A DNA stretch of 64,000 nucleotides, taken from NCBI GenBank assembly GCA_944324705.1, contig CALUXI010000002.1, forward strand, positions 55,221 through 119,220, given 5' to 3'. Positions 54,898 to 63,941 of this stretch are shown one piece after another. The stretch comes from an uncultured Acholeplasmatales bacterium (GTDB lineage: Bacteria; Bacillota_I; Bacilli_A; Acholeplasmatales; Anaeroplasmataceae). Position 1 is the first letter of the stretch. Each line of letters starts with the position of its first letter. The notes under the pieces were generated by a model. It was not told the DNA's origin, did no database searches, and saw only the letters and a program-made list of their open reading frames with translations. The position numbers were made by a program, and so were the translations under genes.

Positions 54898-55131
54898 GTG
54901 GTGGTATTTATAAAATTTGATATTTCTTCTCTTAAGTATATTTATATATAGTAAGTAGTAGTTTAACGATTAATAATAATTTAACGATTTAAATTTATAT
55001 ATAAATGATATATATACTACTACTGCTATATTTATTGCAGAAATACCATATAAATCATTAATATTTGCAGTATTTATACCTAAAAAAGAAAAAATAGCCA
55101 ATACTTTCGTATCAGCTATACTTAACTCTAA
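54898..55131. other. AT-rich intergenic stretch between island and tRNA cluster
   Basis: No convincing gene. It contains long A/T runs and two AACGATT repeats near 54966 and 54981. A short minus-strand open frame here runs into tRNA-Leu and is not credible as a gene. Confidence 0.5.
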
Positions 55132-55215
55132 TGGTGCGGCCAGCGAGACTTGAACTCGCACGGCAAAACCATACGCCCCTCAAACGTACGCGTCTACCAA
55201 TTCCGCCATGACCGC
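55132..55215 (-). tRNA. tRNA-Leu (GAG)
   Basis: 84-base class II tRNA with long variable arm; anticodon stem TACGT/GCGTA around loop TTGAGGG, T-loop TTCAAGT, encoded CCA. Confidence 0.9.
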
Positions 55216-55218
55216 AAC

Positions 55219-55295
55219 TGGTCGGAACAGTGAGACTTGAACTCACGGTCTCTAGCTCCCGAAGCTAGCGCTTTACCAAGCTAAGCTATGTCCCG
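55219..55295 (-). tRNA. tRNA-Pro (CGG)
   Basis: Acceptor CGGGACA/TGTTCCG; anticodon stem CTAGC/GCTAG around loop TTCGGGA; encoded CCA. Confidence 0.92.
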
Positions 55296-55297
55296 AA

Positions 55298-55321
55298 TAA
55301 AAAATCCCGAATTAACGGGCT
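55298..55321 (-). terminator. Terminator downstream of tRNA-Gly
   Basis: CCCG/CGGG stem (55306-55319) followed on the minus strand by ATTTTTTATT. Confidence 0.6.
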
Positions 55322-55331
55322 AATTTTAAAA

Positions 55332-55405
55332 TGGAGCAAGCAGCGGGAATCGAACCCGTACCAGCGGCTTGGGAAGCCGATGTTCTACCATTAAACCATG
55401 CCTGC
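55332..55405 (-). tRNA. tRNA-Gly (CCC)
   Basis: 74-base tRNA with acceptor GCAGGCA/TGCTTGC, anticodon loop TTCCCAA, T-loop TTCGATT and encoded CCA. Confidence 0.88.
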
Positions 55406-55429
55406 ATAATCCCCAAATAAGGGGATATA

Positions 55430-55984
55430 TTAAATGTGCATTAATTCATCATTCTTCTTTGCTGTACAAACTTCAACTTCCTTAATTTTCTTATCAGTTA
55501 AGGTTTGAACATCTTCTAAGTAGCCTTTTTCATCATCTTCAGTTAATTCTAATTTTTTGATTTTTTCATTAGCGTCTCTTCTAATGTTTCTAATAGCTAC
55601 TTTAGCACCTTCTTCTAACTTATTAACTTGTTTTACTAATTCCTTTCTTCTTTCTTCTGTCATCTTAGGAATTATAAGTCTAATACCTTGACCATCATTT
55701 TGTGGTGGTAAATCTAAGTTAGAATTTTCAATTGCTTTTTCAATATCTTTTAAAACTGATTTATCATATGGTTTGATATATAATTGACTAGCTTCCGGCA
55801 TAGTTACTTGACCAACTTGACGAATAGGAGTCATAACACCATAATATTCAATCATAATTTGATCTAGAAGTTGTGGATTAGCTCTACCTGTTCTAATTGA
55901 TTGTAATTCACGGTTATAGCTTTCAATTGTTTTATCCATTTTTTCTTCAGTTTCTAACATTTCTAAATTAGCTTGTTCTTGCAT
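55430..55984 (-). CDS. frr: Ribosome recycling factor
   Basis: A 184-residue RRF with the three-helix bundle and family motifs SIRTGRANPQLLD, YYGVMTPIRQV, NDGQGIRLIIPKMTEERRKELV. It splits post-termination ribosomes together with EF-G. It lies ten bases after pyrH, as in most Firmicutes. Confidence 0.97.
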   Translation of the reverse strand: MQEQANLEMLETEEKMDKTIESYNRELQSIRTGRANPQLLDQIMIEYYGVMTPIRQVGQVTMPEASQLYIKPYDKSVLKDIEKAIENSNLDLPPQNDGQGIRLIIPKMTEERRKELVKQVNKLEEGAKVAIRNIRRDANEKIKKLELTEDDEKGYLEDVQTLTDKKIKEVEVCTAKKNDELMHI

Positions 55985-55994
55985 ATTATCCTCC

Positions 55995-56702
55995 TTACTT
56001 TTTTACATGTGTACCAATTTTATCGCCCTTAATGGCTTTAACAATATTTCCGTATTTATTCATATTAAAAACAATAATTTCTAAACTATTATCTTTACAT
56101 AAAGATGCAGCTGTTGAATCCATAACTGCTAAATCTTTATGTAATATTTCATTAAATGTTAATTCTTCATACATTTTAGCTGATAAATCTTTTCTAGGAT
56201 CAGCTGAGTAAACACCCTCAACATTATTTTTAGCCATTAAAATAACATTAGCTTCAATTTCAGCCGCTCTTAATACACAAGCAGTATCAGTTGAGAAATA
56301 TGGTGATCCAATGCCACCAACAAAAATACAAACTCTACCTTTTTCTAAGTGTCTAATCGCTCTTCTTCTAATATAAGGCTCACACACTTCATTAACTAGT
56401 AGTGCAGACATTACTCGAGTAGGAACATTTACTTGTTCAAGAGCATCTTGAATTGCTAAACCATTCATAATAGTAGCCAACATTCCCATATAGTCAGCTT
56501 GAGCTCTATCCATACCTAATTCAGAAGCAGTTTTACCACGCCAAATGTTTCCGCCACCAACAACAATACCAATTTGAACACCTAAATCATGTGCGTCTTT
56601 AATTTGTCTAGCAATTGAACTAACTGTTGTTGGATCAATTCCAAATTGGGTTTCGCCTTTAATGGCTTCGCCACTCATTTTTAATAATACTCTTTTATAC
56701 AT
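55995..56702 (-). CDS. pyrH: UMP kinase
   Basis: A 235-residue bacterial UMP kinase (amino-acid-kinase fold): [35 protein letters not shown], and the [10 protein letters not shown] nucleotide region. It phosphorylates UMP to UDP with ATP. A terminator lies between it and the upstream tsf gene. Confidence 0.97.
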   Translation of the reverse strand: MYKRVLLKMSGEAIKGETQFGIDPTTVSSIARQIKDAHDLGVQIGIVVGGGNIWRGKTASELGMDRAQADYMGMLATIMNGLAIQDALEQVNVPTRVMSALLVNEVCEPYIRRRAIRHLEKGRVCIFVGGIGSPYFSTDTACVLRAAEIEANVILMAKNNVEGVYSADPRKDLSAKMYEELTFNEILHKDLAVMDSTAASLCKDNSLEIIVFNMNKYGNIVKAIKGDKIGTHVKK

Positions 56703-56723
56703 ATAATCCTCCGTGTATGTTTA

Positions 56724-56750
56724 CAAAAAAGGAGCCTATGCCAGGCCCCC
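56724..56750 (-). terminator. Terminator/attenuator between tsf and pyrH
   Basis: GGGGCCT/AGGCTCC stem on the minus strand (arms 56743-56749 and 56731-56737) followed by TTTTTT. Confidence 0.7.
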
Positions 56751-56754
56751 TAAA

Positions 56755-57651
56755 TTACTTGTTTAAACCAGCCTGTGCAGCTACTTCAGCAGCAAAATCT
56801 ACTACTTCTTTTTCAATACCTTCGCCAACTTTTAAACGTACAAATGTTTTAACACTTGCCTTGCCTAAGTATTGAGCTACAGTTACATCAGGATTTTTTA
56901 CAAATGGTTGAGATAATAAGCAAATTTCCTTTAAACCTTTTTCAAGTCTTCCTGGAACAATTTTATCAATTATGATTTGTTCAGGTTTTGGTTTAGCAGA
57001 TTCTTTATTTTCATTTAAAGCTTGATGTAAAATAATTTCTCTTTCTTTTTCTACATCAGCAGCAGGAATATCTTCTTTAGAAACAAAGCGTGGACTTTGA
57101 GCAGCAACATGCATAGCTAAATCTTTAGCTAAAACTTCATCACCATTAGCTACAACTACACATGAAACAATTGAACCACCCATATGCTTATATGATCCAA
57201 ATAATTCATTATCTTCTTTTGTAACAACAGTTACACGGCGTAAACTAATTTTTTCACCAATTACACCAGAAGCTTCTAAAATAATAGTTTTTAAATCTTG
57301 ACCATCAGATACAATATTTAATGCTTCTTCAGTATTTGTAGCATTAGAGTTAATGATAATTTCACCAACTTTGGCAACTAAATTTGTGAATTTTTCATTT
57401 TTAGCTACGAAATCTGTTTCACTATTTAATTCATATAAAACAGCTTTATTGCCACTAGTTACAACATTACATAAACCTTCAGCAGCAATTCTATCAGCTT
57501 TTTTACCTGCTTTAGCGATACCACGTTCTCTTAACCAAACAATGGCTTTTTCCATATCACCATCAGTTTCTACTAAAGCTTTTTTGCAATCCATCATGCC
57601 TGCTTCTGTTTTATCACGTAATTGTTTTACCATTTGTGCAGTAATATTCAT
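56755..57651 (-). CDS. tsf: Elongation factor Ts
   Basis: A 298-residue EF-Ts: N-terminal UBA-like domain with QLRDKTEAGMMDCKKAL and WLRERGIAKAGKKADRIAAEG, then the TDFVAKN EF-Tu contact motif and two core repeats. It exchanges guanine nucleotide on EF-Tu. Two bases downstream of rpsB. Confidence 0.97.
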   Translation of the reverse strand: MNITAQMVKQLRDKTEAGMMDCKKALVETDGDMEKAIVWLRERGIAKAGKKADRIAAEGLCNVVTSGNKAVLYELNSETDFVAKNEKFTNLVAKVGEIIINSNATNTEEALNIVSDGQDLKTIILEASGVIGEKISLRRVTVVTKEDNELFGSYKHMGGSIVSCVVVANGDEVLAKDLAMHVAAQSPRFVSKEDIPAADVEKEREIILHQALNENKESAKPKPEQIIIDKIVPGRLEKGLKEICLLSQPFVKNPDVTVAQYLGKASVKTFVRLKVGEGIEKEVVDFAAEVAAQAGLNK

Positions 57652-57653
57652 AA

Positions 57654-58469
57654 TTAGTCTTCCTTTACTTCTTTTTTAGTTCTAGGTTTACGTGGTGCTT
57701 TTGGTTTAGCTTCTTCTTTAGTGTCTTCTTTAGACATTTCTTCAGACATGTTTACTTCTTCATCATTGTATTTTTCAACAACACCACCATTAGCTTCAAT
57801 TACAGCATTTGCCATAACACTTGCAATTAATTTAACAGCTCTAATTGCATCATCATTAGCAGGAATAACATAATCTACTAAATCAGGATCACAATTTGTA
57901 TCAACAATACCAAATACTGGAATATTTAATTTACGAGCTTCTAAAATAGCGTTTTGTTCCTTACGTGGATCAACAATGAATAAAGCATCAGGTACTTTTT
58001 TCATTTCTCTAATACCACCTAAGTTCTTTTCTAATTTATCTCTTAATGATTTTAATTGGCTAACTTCCTTCTTAGGTAATGCAGCAAAAGTTCCATCTTC
58101 TTCCATTTTATATAAAGATTGTAACTTTTGAATTCTCTTACGAATTGTTTTGAAGTTAGTCATTGTACCACCTAACCAACGGTTATTAACATAGTACATA
58201 CCACAACGTTCAGCTTCTTCTTTAACTGCTTCTTGAGCTTGTTTTTTAGTACCTACAAATAATACTTTACCACCATCTTTACAAATGTTTAATAAAGCAG
58301 CATAAGCCTTTTCAATCTCATTTGCAGTTTTTTGTAAATCAATAATATAAATACCATTTCTTGCAGTGTAGATATATTTTTCCATTTTAGGATTCCATCT
58401 ACGAGTAGCGTGGCCGAAATGAACACCACACTCTAATAATTGTTTCATAGAAACAACTGTTTCAGCCAT
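57654..58469 (-). CDS. rpsB: Ribosomal protein uS2
   Basis: A 271-residue S2 with [47 protein letters not shown] and [15 protein letters not shown], plus a Lys/Glu-rich C-terminal tail. ATG 58469 follows GGAGG; a longer in-frame extension has no support. First gene of rpsB-tsf. Confidence 0.96.
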   Translation of the reverse strand: MAETVVSMKQLLECGVHFGHATRRWNPKMEKYIYTARNGIYIIDLQKTANEIEKAYAALLNICKDGGKVLFVGTKKQAQEAVKEEAERCGMYYVNNRWLGGTMTNFKTIRKRIQKLQSLYKMEEDGTFAALPKKEVSQLKSLRDKLEKNLGGIREMKKVPDALFIVDPRKEQNAILEARKLNIPVFGIVDTNCDPDLVDYVIPANDDAIRAVKLIASVMANAVIEANGGVVEKYNDEEVNMSEEMSKEDTKEEAKPKAPRKPRTKKEVKED

Positions 58470-58577
58470 AATTCTTTCCTCCATTTTATTTTTGTTATTT
58501 TCCTCTGCCTTCTTCAACATTTGCCTCCAACAAAATTTTGCACACGACGGCAAACTCCAAAGACATGTGTTTTGTGC
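58470..58577 (-). promoter_or_regulatory. Structured rpsB leader (candidate)
   Basis: About 108 bases of untranslated leader with GTTTGCC (58555-58549) able to pair with GGCAAAT (58525-58519), and an upstream CAAAG/CTTTG hairpin. S2 leaders are autoregulatory in other bacteria; here this is an inference from structure. Confidence 0.4.
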
Positions 58578-58584
58578 CTTTGTT

Positions 58585-58613
58585 ATTTTATCATAATTGA
58601 TAATATAAAGCAA
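58585..58613 (-). promoter_or_regulatory. rpsB-tsf promoter
   Basis: TTGCTT (58613-58608), 17-bp spacer, TAAAAT (58590-58585) on the minus strand. Confidence 0.55.
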
Positions 58614-58621
58614 TTAAAAAA

Positions 58622-59101
58622 TCAAATATTACTAACTAATAAAGTACATTCACTAGCTATTGCTTTACCTTCACCAATAAATCCCATTCTTTCCCATGTT
58701 GTAGCCTTAACAGATATATTTGCAACATCAACATTTAAAATTTCAGCAATACTTTTTCTCATAACTTCTTTATAAGGACTTATTTTAATAAACTCACTAT
58801 AAATCATGATATCACAATTAATAAGTTCATAGCCTTTAGCCTTAACTAATTCATAACACTTACTTAAAATAACCCTAGAGTCCATATTCAAAGTATCAGC
58901 ACTAGTATCTGGAAATAGTTCTCCTAAATCTCCTAAAGCTAAACTTCCTAATAAAGCTTCTGCTATACTATGTAAAACACAATCTGCATCACTATGACCA
59001 AGTAAGCCCAATTTAGCATCCTTAAATTCAACTCCACCTAAAATTAATCTTCTTCCTTGAACTAATTTGTGGGTATCCCATGAATGACCTACTCTAATCA
59101 T
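58622..59101 (-). CDS. ispF: 2-C-methyl-D-erythritol 2,4-cyclodiphosphate synthase
   Basis: A 159-residue IspF: metal ligands in GHSWDTHKL (D8, H10) and GHSDADCVLHS, then GDLGELFPDT. It makes MEcPP in the MEP isoprenoid pathway. The ATG overlaps the ispD stop (ATGA). Confidence 0.95.
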   Translation of the reverse strand: MIRVGHSWDTHKLVQGRRLILGGVEFKDAKLGLLGHSDADCVLHSIAEALLGSLALGDLGELFPDTSADTLNMDSRVILSKCYELVKAKGYELINCDIMIYSEFIKISPYKEVMRKSIAEILNVDVANISVKATTWERMGFIGEGKAIASECTLLVSNI

Positions 59102-59733
59102 AATAACCTCCTAGCTAAATTTAAATCTTCAATTGTTGTTATCTTAATATTATTTTCACTATCTAGTATTTTTAGAATTGTTAGATTAGGAAAATATTTT
59201 AAAATTAAGGATATATCATCAGTTGGTTTAAAACCATCTTTAATAGCTTTATTATAACTTTTTATAAAATAAGCTTTTTCTACTAATTGAGGAGTTTGGG
59301 CAATAATTATATTATTCCGATCTAATAATTTTAATGGCTCATTTTGATAAATAGTCCCCTTAACTTTAATATATGGTAAAATTAAGTTATAGTTCAAACT
59401 GTTATTTAAAATTTCTTTTATCGTATTTTCTGAAATAAAAGGTCTAGCTCCATCATGAATTAAAACCTTCTCAGATTTAACTCTTAACATAGCGTTATAA
59501 ACACTATGATATCTTTCACTACCACCAATAACATAACTAATATTTGCATTTAGATAAGGTTTAATATAATCTATTTCTTCTTCTCTTACTGTTAGAATAA
59601 TGTTATCGCAATATTTTTTTAAAATATTTAAAGAGTATAAAAAAACCATTTGTCCATTTAATTCATAAAATACTTTGTTTAAACCAATATTTAAACGACT
59701 AGCACTACCAGCCATACATATAATAGCATCCAT
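59098..59733 (-). CDS. ispD: 2-C-methyl-D-erythritol 4-phosphate cytidylyltransferase
   Basis: A 211-residue IspD with the nucleotide-binding start AGSASRLNIGLNKVF, VLIHDGARPFI and FKPTDDISLI. It transfers CMP to methylerythritol phosphate, two steps before IspF. One base separates it from the PAS-protein gene upstream. Confidence 0.93.
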   Translation of the reverse strand: MDAIICMAGSASRLNIGLNKVFYELNGQMVFLYSLNILKKYCDNIILTVREEEIDYIKPYLNANISYVIGGSERYHSVYNAMLRVKSEKVLIHDGARPFISENTIKEILNNSLNYNLILPYIKVKGTIYQNEPLKLLDRNNIIIAQTPQLVEKAYFIKSYNKAIKDGFKPTDDISLILKYFPNLTILKILDSENNIKITTIEDLNLARRLL

Positions 59734-59734
59734 A

Positions 59735-61246
59735 TTATTTATTAATATCCTTATAAAACAAATAAGGAATATCCCTTTCCTCAGCTTTTTTTAAAGCATT
59801 TTTAGCATTTAAATAAATATCTTTAGGTCTAATTGCCTCATTAGAAAAACTAATACCCATCTTAACATCTAAAACACAACTATTAGCTCCATATTGTAAA
59901 CTAGCATTAAAAATCTTACCTTTTTGAATGGTTTTCTTAAATACTTCCATTTTTCTAATATCAGAAATTATAAACACAAAATCTAAACCAGTTATTCTAA
60001 ACATACCTTTTTCATCAGCAAAAACCTTATTAAAGGTTTTAACATATTCTTCCATAGCTAATGTACCAAAAGTTCTATCAAACTCTTCATTAATTTGGGG
60101 AATATTTATTAGTTTAAAATAAACAACCTCATAATTTACTTTATTTAAAGCTAATTCATTAATGTATCCTAAGCATTCATTTTCGTTACTTAATTTATCT
60201 AAGATAGTATTAGTATGAATAAAATTATTTGTTGGGCCTACCTGAACATAAGATATAATTTCTACTGGTTTATTACCATCAAATAATATTTTCCCTTTTT
60301 CTTCTAAATAAATCATTTTACTACCATTACTTATTCTATAAAACTCCCTAAATTGATTATTATTTGGACTAATTCTCTTTAATACTTCCTGATAATTTGC
60401 TAAATCATCACTATTAATTAACTTATTATATTCATCGATATTTAAATTGTTATTATTTAAATTCAACTTTTCTAAAATATAATCATTAATCCAAACTTTC
60501 TTTTCCGTCAAATTCTTAATCATCAAACCATCCGGAATCTCATCTATAATAATACTTAATCTATCATTACTTAAAGAATCCATAGAATTTTCATTGTTTA
60601 AAATTATAGTAGTATTCTTTCCTACATATAGTCTAGCAAAATACTTATCTTTATAATAAATTGGAGTTTCAATTAACTTTAAAGTTTTTAAGCTACCATC
60701 TAACAAATAGAATTCAATTTCCAATTCATTTGTATCTTCTATTTCTAATTTTAAGTAATTTAGAAAACTGAGATTGTCTGCTTTTTCACCATTTATTTTG
60801 TTAATAGTAATATAATTATCAAATAAGCTTTTAATATTTTGACCAATTAAAGAATCTTCTAAACCAAAAGCTTGTTCTAAGATCTTAGATATACCAAAAA
60901 CTTTACCTTTTTTGTTGATATATAAATAATAAATATTATCATCAAAAGAACGTAAAATATTGTTATTTAGTTCGTTTTGTTCAAAATTTATAAAACCATT
61001 AAATATAAAAACAAAACCCAACAAAATGCTAGCCGCTAAATTAAAGACATTTATTATATTAGAAAAATTAGAATCACTTGTTAAATCATTGTAAAAAACT
61101 GCCAATAAAGCCATTACAAAAATAATAACAAAAGAAATAGTAGTTCTAATTTTTAAAAACTTTTTTCTTATTAAAGAATCCCTAACAAAAATAATAGCCA
61201 ATAGAATAGACAATACTAAAGGTACAATAGGACTACAATTAAACAT
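59735..61246 (-). CDS. Membrane PAS protein with a degenerate GGDEF-like domain
   Basis: A 503-residue protein: three N-terminal membrane helices (about 5-90), two PAS-like regions (about 100-220 and 230-345), and a C-terminal region where GGDEF should be, reading FRITGLDFVFIIS, so the catalytic motif is lost. The layout recalls the PAS-GGDEF half of GdpP, but the DHH/DHHA1 phosphodiesterase is absent. Position in the cdaA operon suggests a sensor for c-di-AMP or membrane state. ATG 61246 follows GGAG. Confidence 0.65.
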   Translation of the reverse strand: MFNCSPIVPLVLSILLAIIFVRDSLIRKKFLKIRTTISFVIIFVMALLAVFYNDLTSDSNFSNIINVFNLAASILLGFVFIFNGFINFEQNELNNNILRSFDDNIYYLYINKKGKVFGISKILEQAFGLEDSLIGQNIKSLFDNYITINKINGEKADNLSFLNYLKLEIEDTNELEIEFYLLDGSLKTLKLIETPIYYKDKYFARLYVGKNTTIILNNENSMDSLSNDRLSIIIDEIPDGLMIKNLTEKKVWINDYILEKLNLNNNNLNIDEYNKLINSDDLANYQEVLKRISPNNNQFREFYRISNGSKMIYLEEKGKILFDGNKPVEIISYVQVGPTNNFIHTNTILDKLSNENECLGYINELALNKVNYEVVYFKLINIPQINEEFDRTFGTLAMEEYVKTFNKVFADEKGMFRITGLDFVFIISDIRKMEVFKKTIQKGKIFNASLQYGANSCVLDVKMGISFSNEAIRPKDIYLNAKNALKKAEERDIPYLFYKDINK

Positions 61247-61247
61247 A

Positions 61248-61436
61248 CTATACTCCAAAAATAGTTTTATGATAAAAAATTAATATTATAATTGCAGTGA
61301 CAATAAAAGCAAAAACAAGCAATAAAACATCTGTTCTTTTGATATGTTTTAATAAAGGTTTATTTTCCTCATTCGCTGTAACAATCATGTAAAACGGATT
61401 AAATATACATTTTAATATATTAATTACAATTTTCAT
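61248..61436 (-). CDS. Small membrane protein between cdaA and the PAS gene
   Basis: A 62-residue protein with a weakly hydrophobic N-terminus and one clear C-terminal membrane helix (about 37-55). It overlaps the PAS-gene start and follows cdaA by eight bases. It occupies the place where CdaR usually lies, but is far too short to be CdaR. Confidence 0.6.
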   Translation of the reverse strand: MKIVINILKCIFNPFYMIVTANEENKPLLKHIKRTDVLLLVFAFIVTAIIILIFYHKTIFGV

Positions 61437-61444
61437 TATGACAC

Positions 61445-62212
61445 CTACTTCTTATCCATAAATAAATCAATATAACTTATTAACTTTTCTCTATCATTCA
61501 TTTTTAAAAGCATTCCTTCAGTTGCCACACTAATATGCCCCGTTTCTTCAGAACAAACTATAGACAAGCTATCAGTATTCTCAGAAATACCTAAGGCAGC
61601 ACGGTGTCTAGAACCTGTAGTTTTATTAATTTCACTATCTTGAGTTAAAACGTAATAGGCACCAGCACACCTAATTTTATTACCTCTAATAATAACCGCA
61701 CCATCATGTAATGGCGTGTTAGGAATAAAAATATTAATCAATAATTCTTTTGAAACATCTGCATTTAATTGAATTGCTCTCTCAGCATATTGATCTAAAG
61801 AATTATGACGTTCTAAAGTTATTAAAGCACCAATTTTTTTACTTGATAAATACATAACCGCATCAGCTATTTGATTCCTTGTATTATCTGAACTAGAAAT
61901 ATAACTTTCTTTTAAATCTTGTTTATAATTAATAATATTTCTTAAATCCGGAGCTAGGACAAACACAGCAAATAAAACACTAATAATTATAGCGCCACCA
62001 AAAATTTTCTGTGTTAAAGGTAAACCTAAGAATTTTGCTAAAAAATAAATTCCAACAATTAAACCGATAGTTATAATTAAATATAAAGCTCTTCGACTAT
62101 GAGCAATTAAATATATTAATAATGCAACAATAATGAAGACAAAATAAGTCTCTAATAATATTTTAAGCCATGCATTATTAGCTATAAAGTTTTGAACACT
62201 TTCATACCACAT
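61445..62212 (-). CDS. cdaA: Diadenylate cyclase CdaA
   Basis: A 255-residue membrane cyclase: three N-terminal helices (about 18-87), then a DAC domain with the catalytic DGA (170-172) and RHR (202-204) motifs. It makes c-di-AMP from two ATP, controlling potassium and cell-wall homeostasis. It begins the operon that continues through the PAS protein, ispD and ispF. The usual cdaR and glmM partners are absent. Confidence 0.95.
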   Translation of the reverse strand: MWYESVQNFIANNAWLKILLETYFVFIIVALLIYLIAHSRRALYLIITIGLIVGIYFLAKFLGLPLTQKIFGGAIIISVLFAVFVLAPDLRNIINYKQDLKESYISSSDNTRNQIADAVMYLSSKKIGALITLERHNSLDQYAERAIQLNADVSKELLINIFIPNTPLHDGAVIIRGNKIRCAGAYYVLTQDSEINKTTGSRHRAALGISENTDSLSIVCSEETGHISVATEGMLLKMNDREKLISYIDLFMDKK

Positions 62213-62265
62213 GATAACACCAACCTTGTTGTTAATTATACCATAAATAAAAGTAAATATATCAA

Positions 62266-62309
62266 TAAAAACAAAAAAAATAAAGAGGAAACATGTTTAT
62301 GTCCTCTTT
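62266..62309 (-). terminator. Terminator of the HD-domain gene
   Basis: AAAGAGGA/TCCTCTTT stem (62282-62289 with 62302-62309) followed on the minus strand by an eight-T run. Confidence 0.75.
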
Positions 62310-62331
62310 AAAGTAACTGTTATTATTAAAA

Positions 62332-62757
62332 TCAATCAAATATAAGAATTTTTAAAGCACTTAAATATTTCTTATTTCTTTCTATATCTTCCACATCAAT
62401 TTCATTAATTCTAGACAAATCTAAGTTATCTAAGATATCAGCTATTTTAATATTCCTCGCTAAGATATTATTTTTGCATCTTAAGAGAAAGTCAGTATAA
62501 TTTTCACCCTTTTGTTTTGTCAATGACACAACAGCATCTACTATATTCTTATCAAAATATTTAGCTAAATATTCTGGTGTAACATAAGTATCTTCTATCG
62601 TATCATGCAATAAAGCAACAATAATTTCATCATGATTTCTTACAGTTTTAGCGACTCTTATAGGATGCTCTATATAGTCATAACCACCTTTATCTTTCTG
62701 ACCTTGATGAGCTTTAGTAGCTATATCTAATGCTAATTTAACTTTTTCATCATACAA
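62332..62757 (-). CDS. HD-domain phosphohydrolase (SpoT/MESH1-like)
   Basis: A 141-residue stand-alone HD hydrolase: histidine in KAHQGQ and IEHPIRVA, LLHDTIEDT (HD), and the last aspartate in KIADILDNL. It resembles the (p)ppGpp hydrolase half of RelA/SpoT and MESH1. The only in-frame start is TTG 62757, directly after a stop; a weak GGTGGTG lies further upstream. Substrate could be ppGpp or another nucleotide. Confidence 0.8.
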   Translation of the reverse strand: MYDEKVKLALDIATKAHQGQKDKGGYDYIEHPIRVAKTVRNHDEIIVALLHDTIEDTYVTPEYLAKYFDKNIVDAVVSLTKQKGENYTDFLLRCKNNILARNIKIADILDNLDLSRINEIDVEDIERNKKYLSALKILIFD

Positions 62758-62884
62758 TGTGATTTAGAACACCACCCATCAATTAAATATTTTTATATTA
62801 AATACTCTCCAAAATTATTTTACTATATTCTTGTGACTTTGTGAATAGAAATAATGCATTTTTTAATAAAATTTTATTTTTGAT

Positions 62885-62919
62885 GTAAGAAAAAACAAAA
62901 AAAGCCCTCAATAGAGCTA
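62885..62919 (-). terminator. Terminator of the tRNA array
   Basis: AGCTCT/AGGGCT stem (62903-62918) followed on the minus strand by TTTTTTTG, just after tRNA-Phe. Confidence 0.7.
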
Positions 62920-62929
62920 TATTACAGGA

Positions 62930-63005
62930 TGGTGCCTCAGGGCGGAATCGAACCGCCGACACAAGGATTTTCAGTCCTTTGCTCTACCGACTGAGCTACC
63001 GAGGC
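62930..63005 (-). tRNA. tRNA-Phe (GAA)
   Basis: Acceptor GCCTCGG; anticodon loop CTGAAAA; encoded CCA. Last tRNA of the array. Confidence 0.93.
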
Positions 63006-63009
63006 AAAA

Positions 63010-63086
63010 TGGCGGTTCAGACGGGACTCGAACCCGCGATCTCCAGTGTGACAGACTGACATGTTAACCAACTACACTACTGAACC
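63010..63086 (-). tRNA. tRNA-Asp (GTC)
   Basis: Acceptor GGTTCAG/CTGAACC; anticodon loop CTGTCAC; encoded CCA. Confidence 0.93.
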
Positions 63087-63089
63087 AAT

Positions 63090-63166
<77 letters not shown>

Positions 63167-63169
63167 ATA

Positions 63170-63262
63170 TGGCGGAGAAAGAGGGATTCGAACCCCCGCG
63201 GGACTTTCATCCCCTGTCGGTTTTCAAGACCGATCCCTTCAACCGGGCTTGGGTATTTCTCC
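63170..63262 (-). tRNA. tRNA-Ser (TGA)
   Basis: 93-base class II tRNA with long variable arm; anticodon loop CTTGAAA; acceptor GGAGAAA; encoded CCA. Confidence 0.93.
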
Positions 63263-63291
63263 GTTTGCGATGATATATAAAGATATAATAA

Positions 63292-63368
63292 TGGTGGACC
63301 CGGCAGGACTCGAACCTGCGACCAACCGGTTATGAGCCGGTGGCTCTAACCAACTGAGCTACGGGTCC
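63292..63368 (-). tRNA. tRNA with CAT anticodon, probably tRNA-Ile2 (lysidine type)
   Basis: Acceptor GGACCCG, anticodon loop CTCATAA in an ACCGG/CCGGT stem. It lacks initiator features and resembles Bacillus tRNA-Ile(CAT) more than elongator Met, so C34 is probably converted to lysidine. Confidence 0.75.
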
Positions 63369-63374
63369 AAATTC

Positions 63375-63451
63375 TGGTAGCGGCGGAGGGATTCGAACCC
63401 CCGACCTAGCGGGTATGAACCGCTCGCTCTAGCCAACTGAGCCACACCGCC
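63375..63451 (-). tRNA. Elongator tRNA-Met (CAT)
   Basis: Acceptor GGCGGTG; anticodon loop TTCATAC as in elongator tRNA-Met; encoded CCA. Confidence 0.88.
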
Positions 63452-63489
63452 ATGAAATCCAACATAGTTGTAATTATAAAAAAATATAC

Positions 63490-63565
63490 TGGTGGAGCTA
63501 AACGGGATCGAACCGTTGACCTCCTGCTTGCAAAACAGGCGCTCTCCCAGCTGAGCTATAGCCCC
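63490..63565 (-). tRNA. tRNA-Ala (TGC)
   Basis: Acceptor GGGGCTA; anticodon loop TTTGCAA; encoded CCA. Confidence 0.93.
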
Positions 63566-63580
63566 AATAAACAAGAAAAG

Positions 63581-63668
63581 TGGTACCCCGGGCCGGACTT
63601 GAACCGGCACGGCCTCATCGGCCATGGGATTTTAAGTCCCACGTGTCTACCTATTCCACCACCGGGGC
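63581..63668 (-). tRNA. tRNA-Leu (TAA)
   Basis: 88-base class II tRNA; anticodon loop CTTAAAA in a TGGGA/TCCCA stem; encoded CCA. Confidence 0.93.
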
Positions 63669-63681
63669 ATTAATTATAAAA

Positions 63682-63757
63682 TGGTGTCCCGTACAGAACT
63701 CGAATCTGTGACCCCTTGATTAAAAGTCAAGTGCTCTACCAACTGAGCTAACGGGAC
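63682..63757 (-). tRNA. tRNA-Lys (TTT)
   Basis: Acceptor GTCCCGT; anticodon loop CTTTTAA; encoded CCA. Confidence 0.93.
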
Positions 63758-63763
63758 ATGAAA

Positions 63764-63839
<76 letters not shown>

Positions 63840-63844
63840 ATTAA

Positions 63845-63920
63845 TGGTGGAGATTGACGGGCTCGAACCGCCGACCCTCTGCTTGTAAGGCAGATGCTCT
63901 CCCAACTGAGCTAAATCTCC
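63845..63920 (-). tRNA. tRNA-Val (TAC)
   Basis: Acceptor GGAGATT; anticodon loop CTTACAA; encoded CCA. First tRNA after the rRNA operon. Confidence 0.93.
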
Positions 63921-63941
63921 AATATATAAAATTAAAAGAGA

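Noticed and set aside
54970..55161. 63-codon minus-strand open frame next to tRNA-Leu
   Set aside because: Its first codons are the tRNA-Leu sequence itself and there is no ribosome binding site.
55132..55215. tRNA-Leu as the island attachment site
   Set aside because: No copy of the tRNA 3' end was found near the other island border at 28-29 kb, and the border recombinases are of the serine type.
58440..58775. Plus-strand frame over the rpsB leader
   Set aside because: Overlaps the rpsB start, its promoter and the ispF end; composition is unlike a coding sequence.
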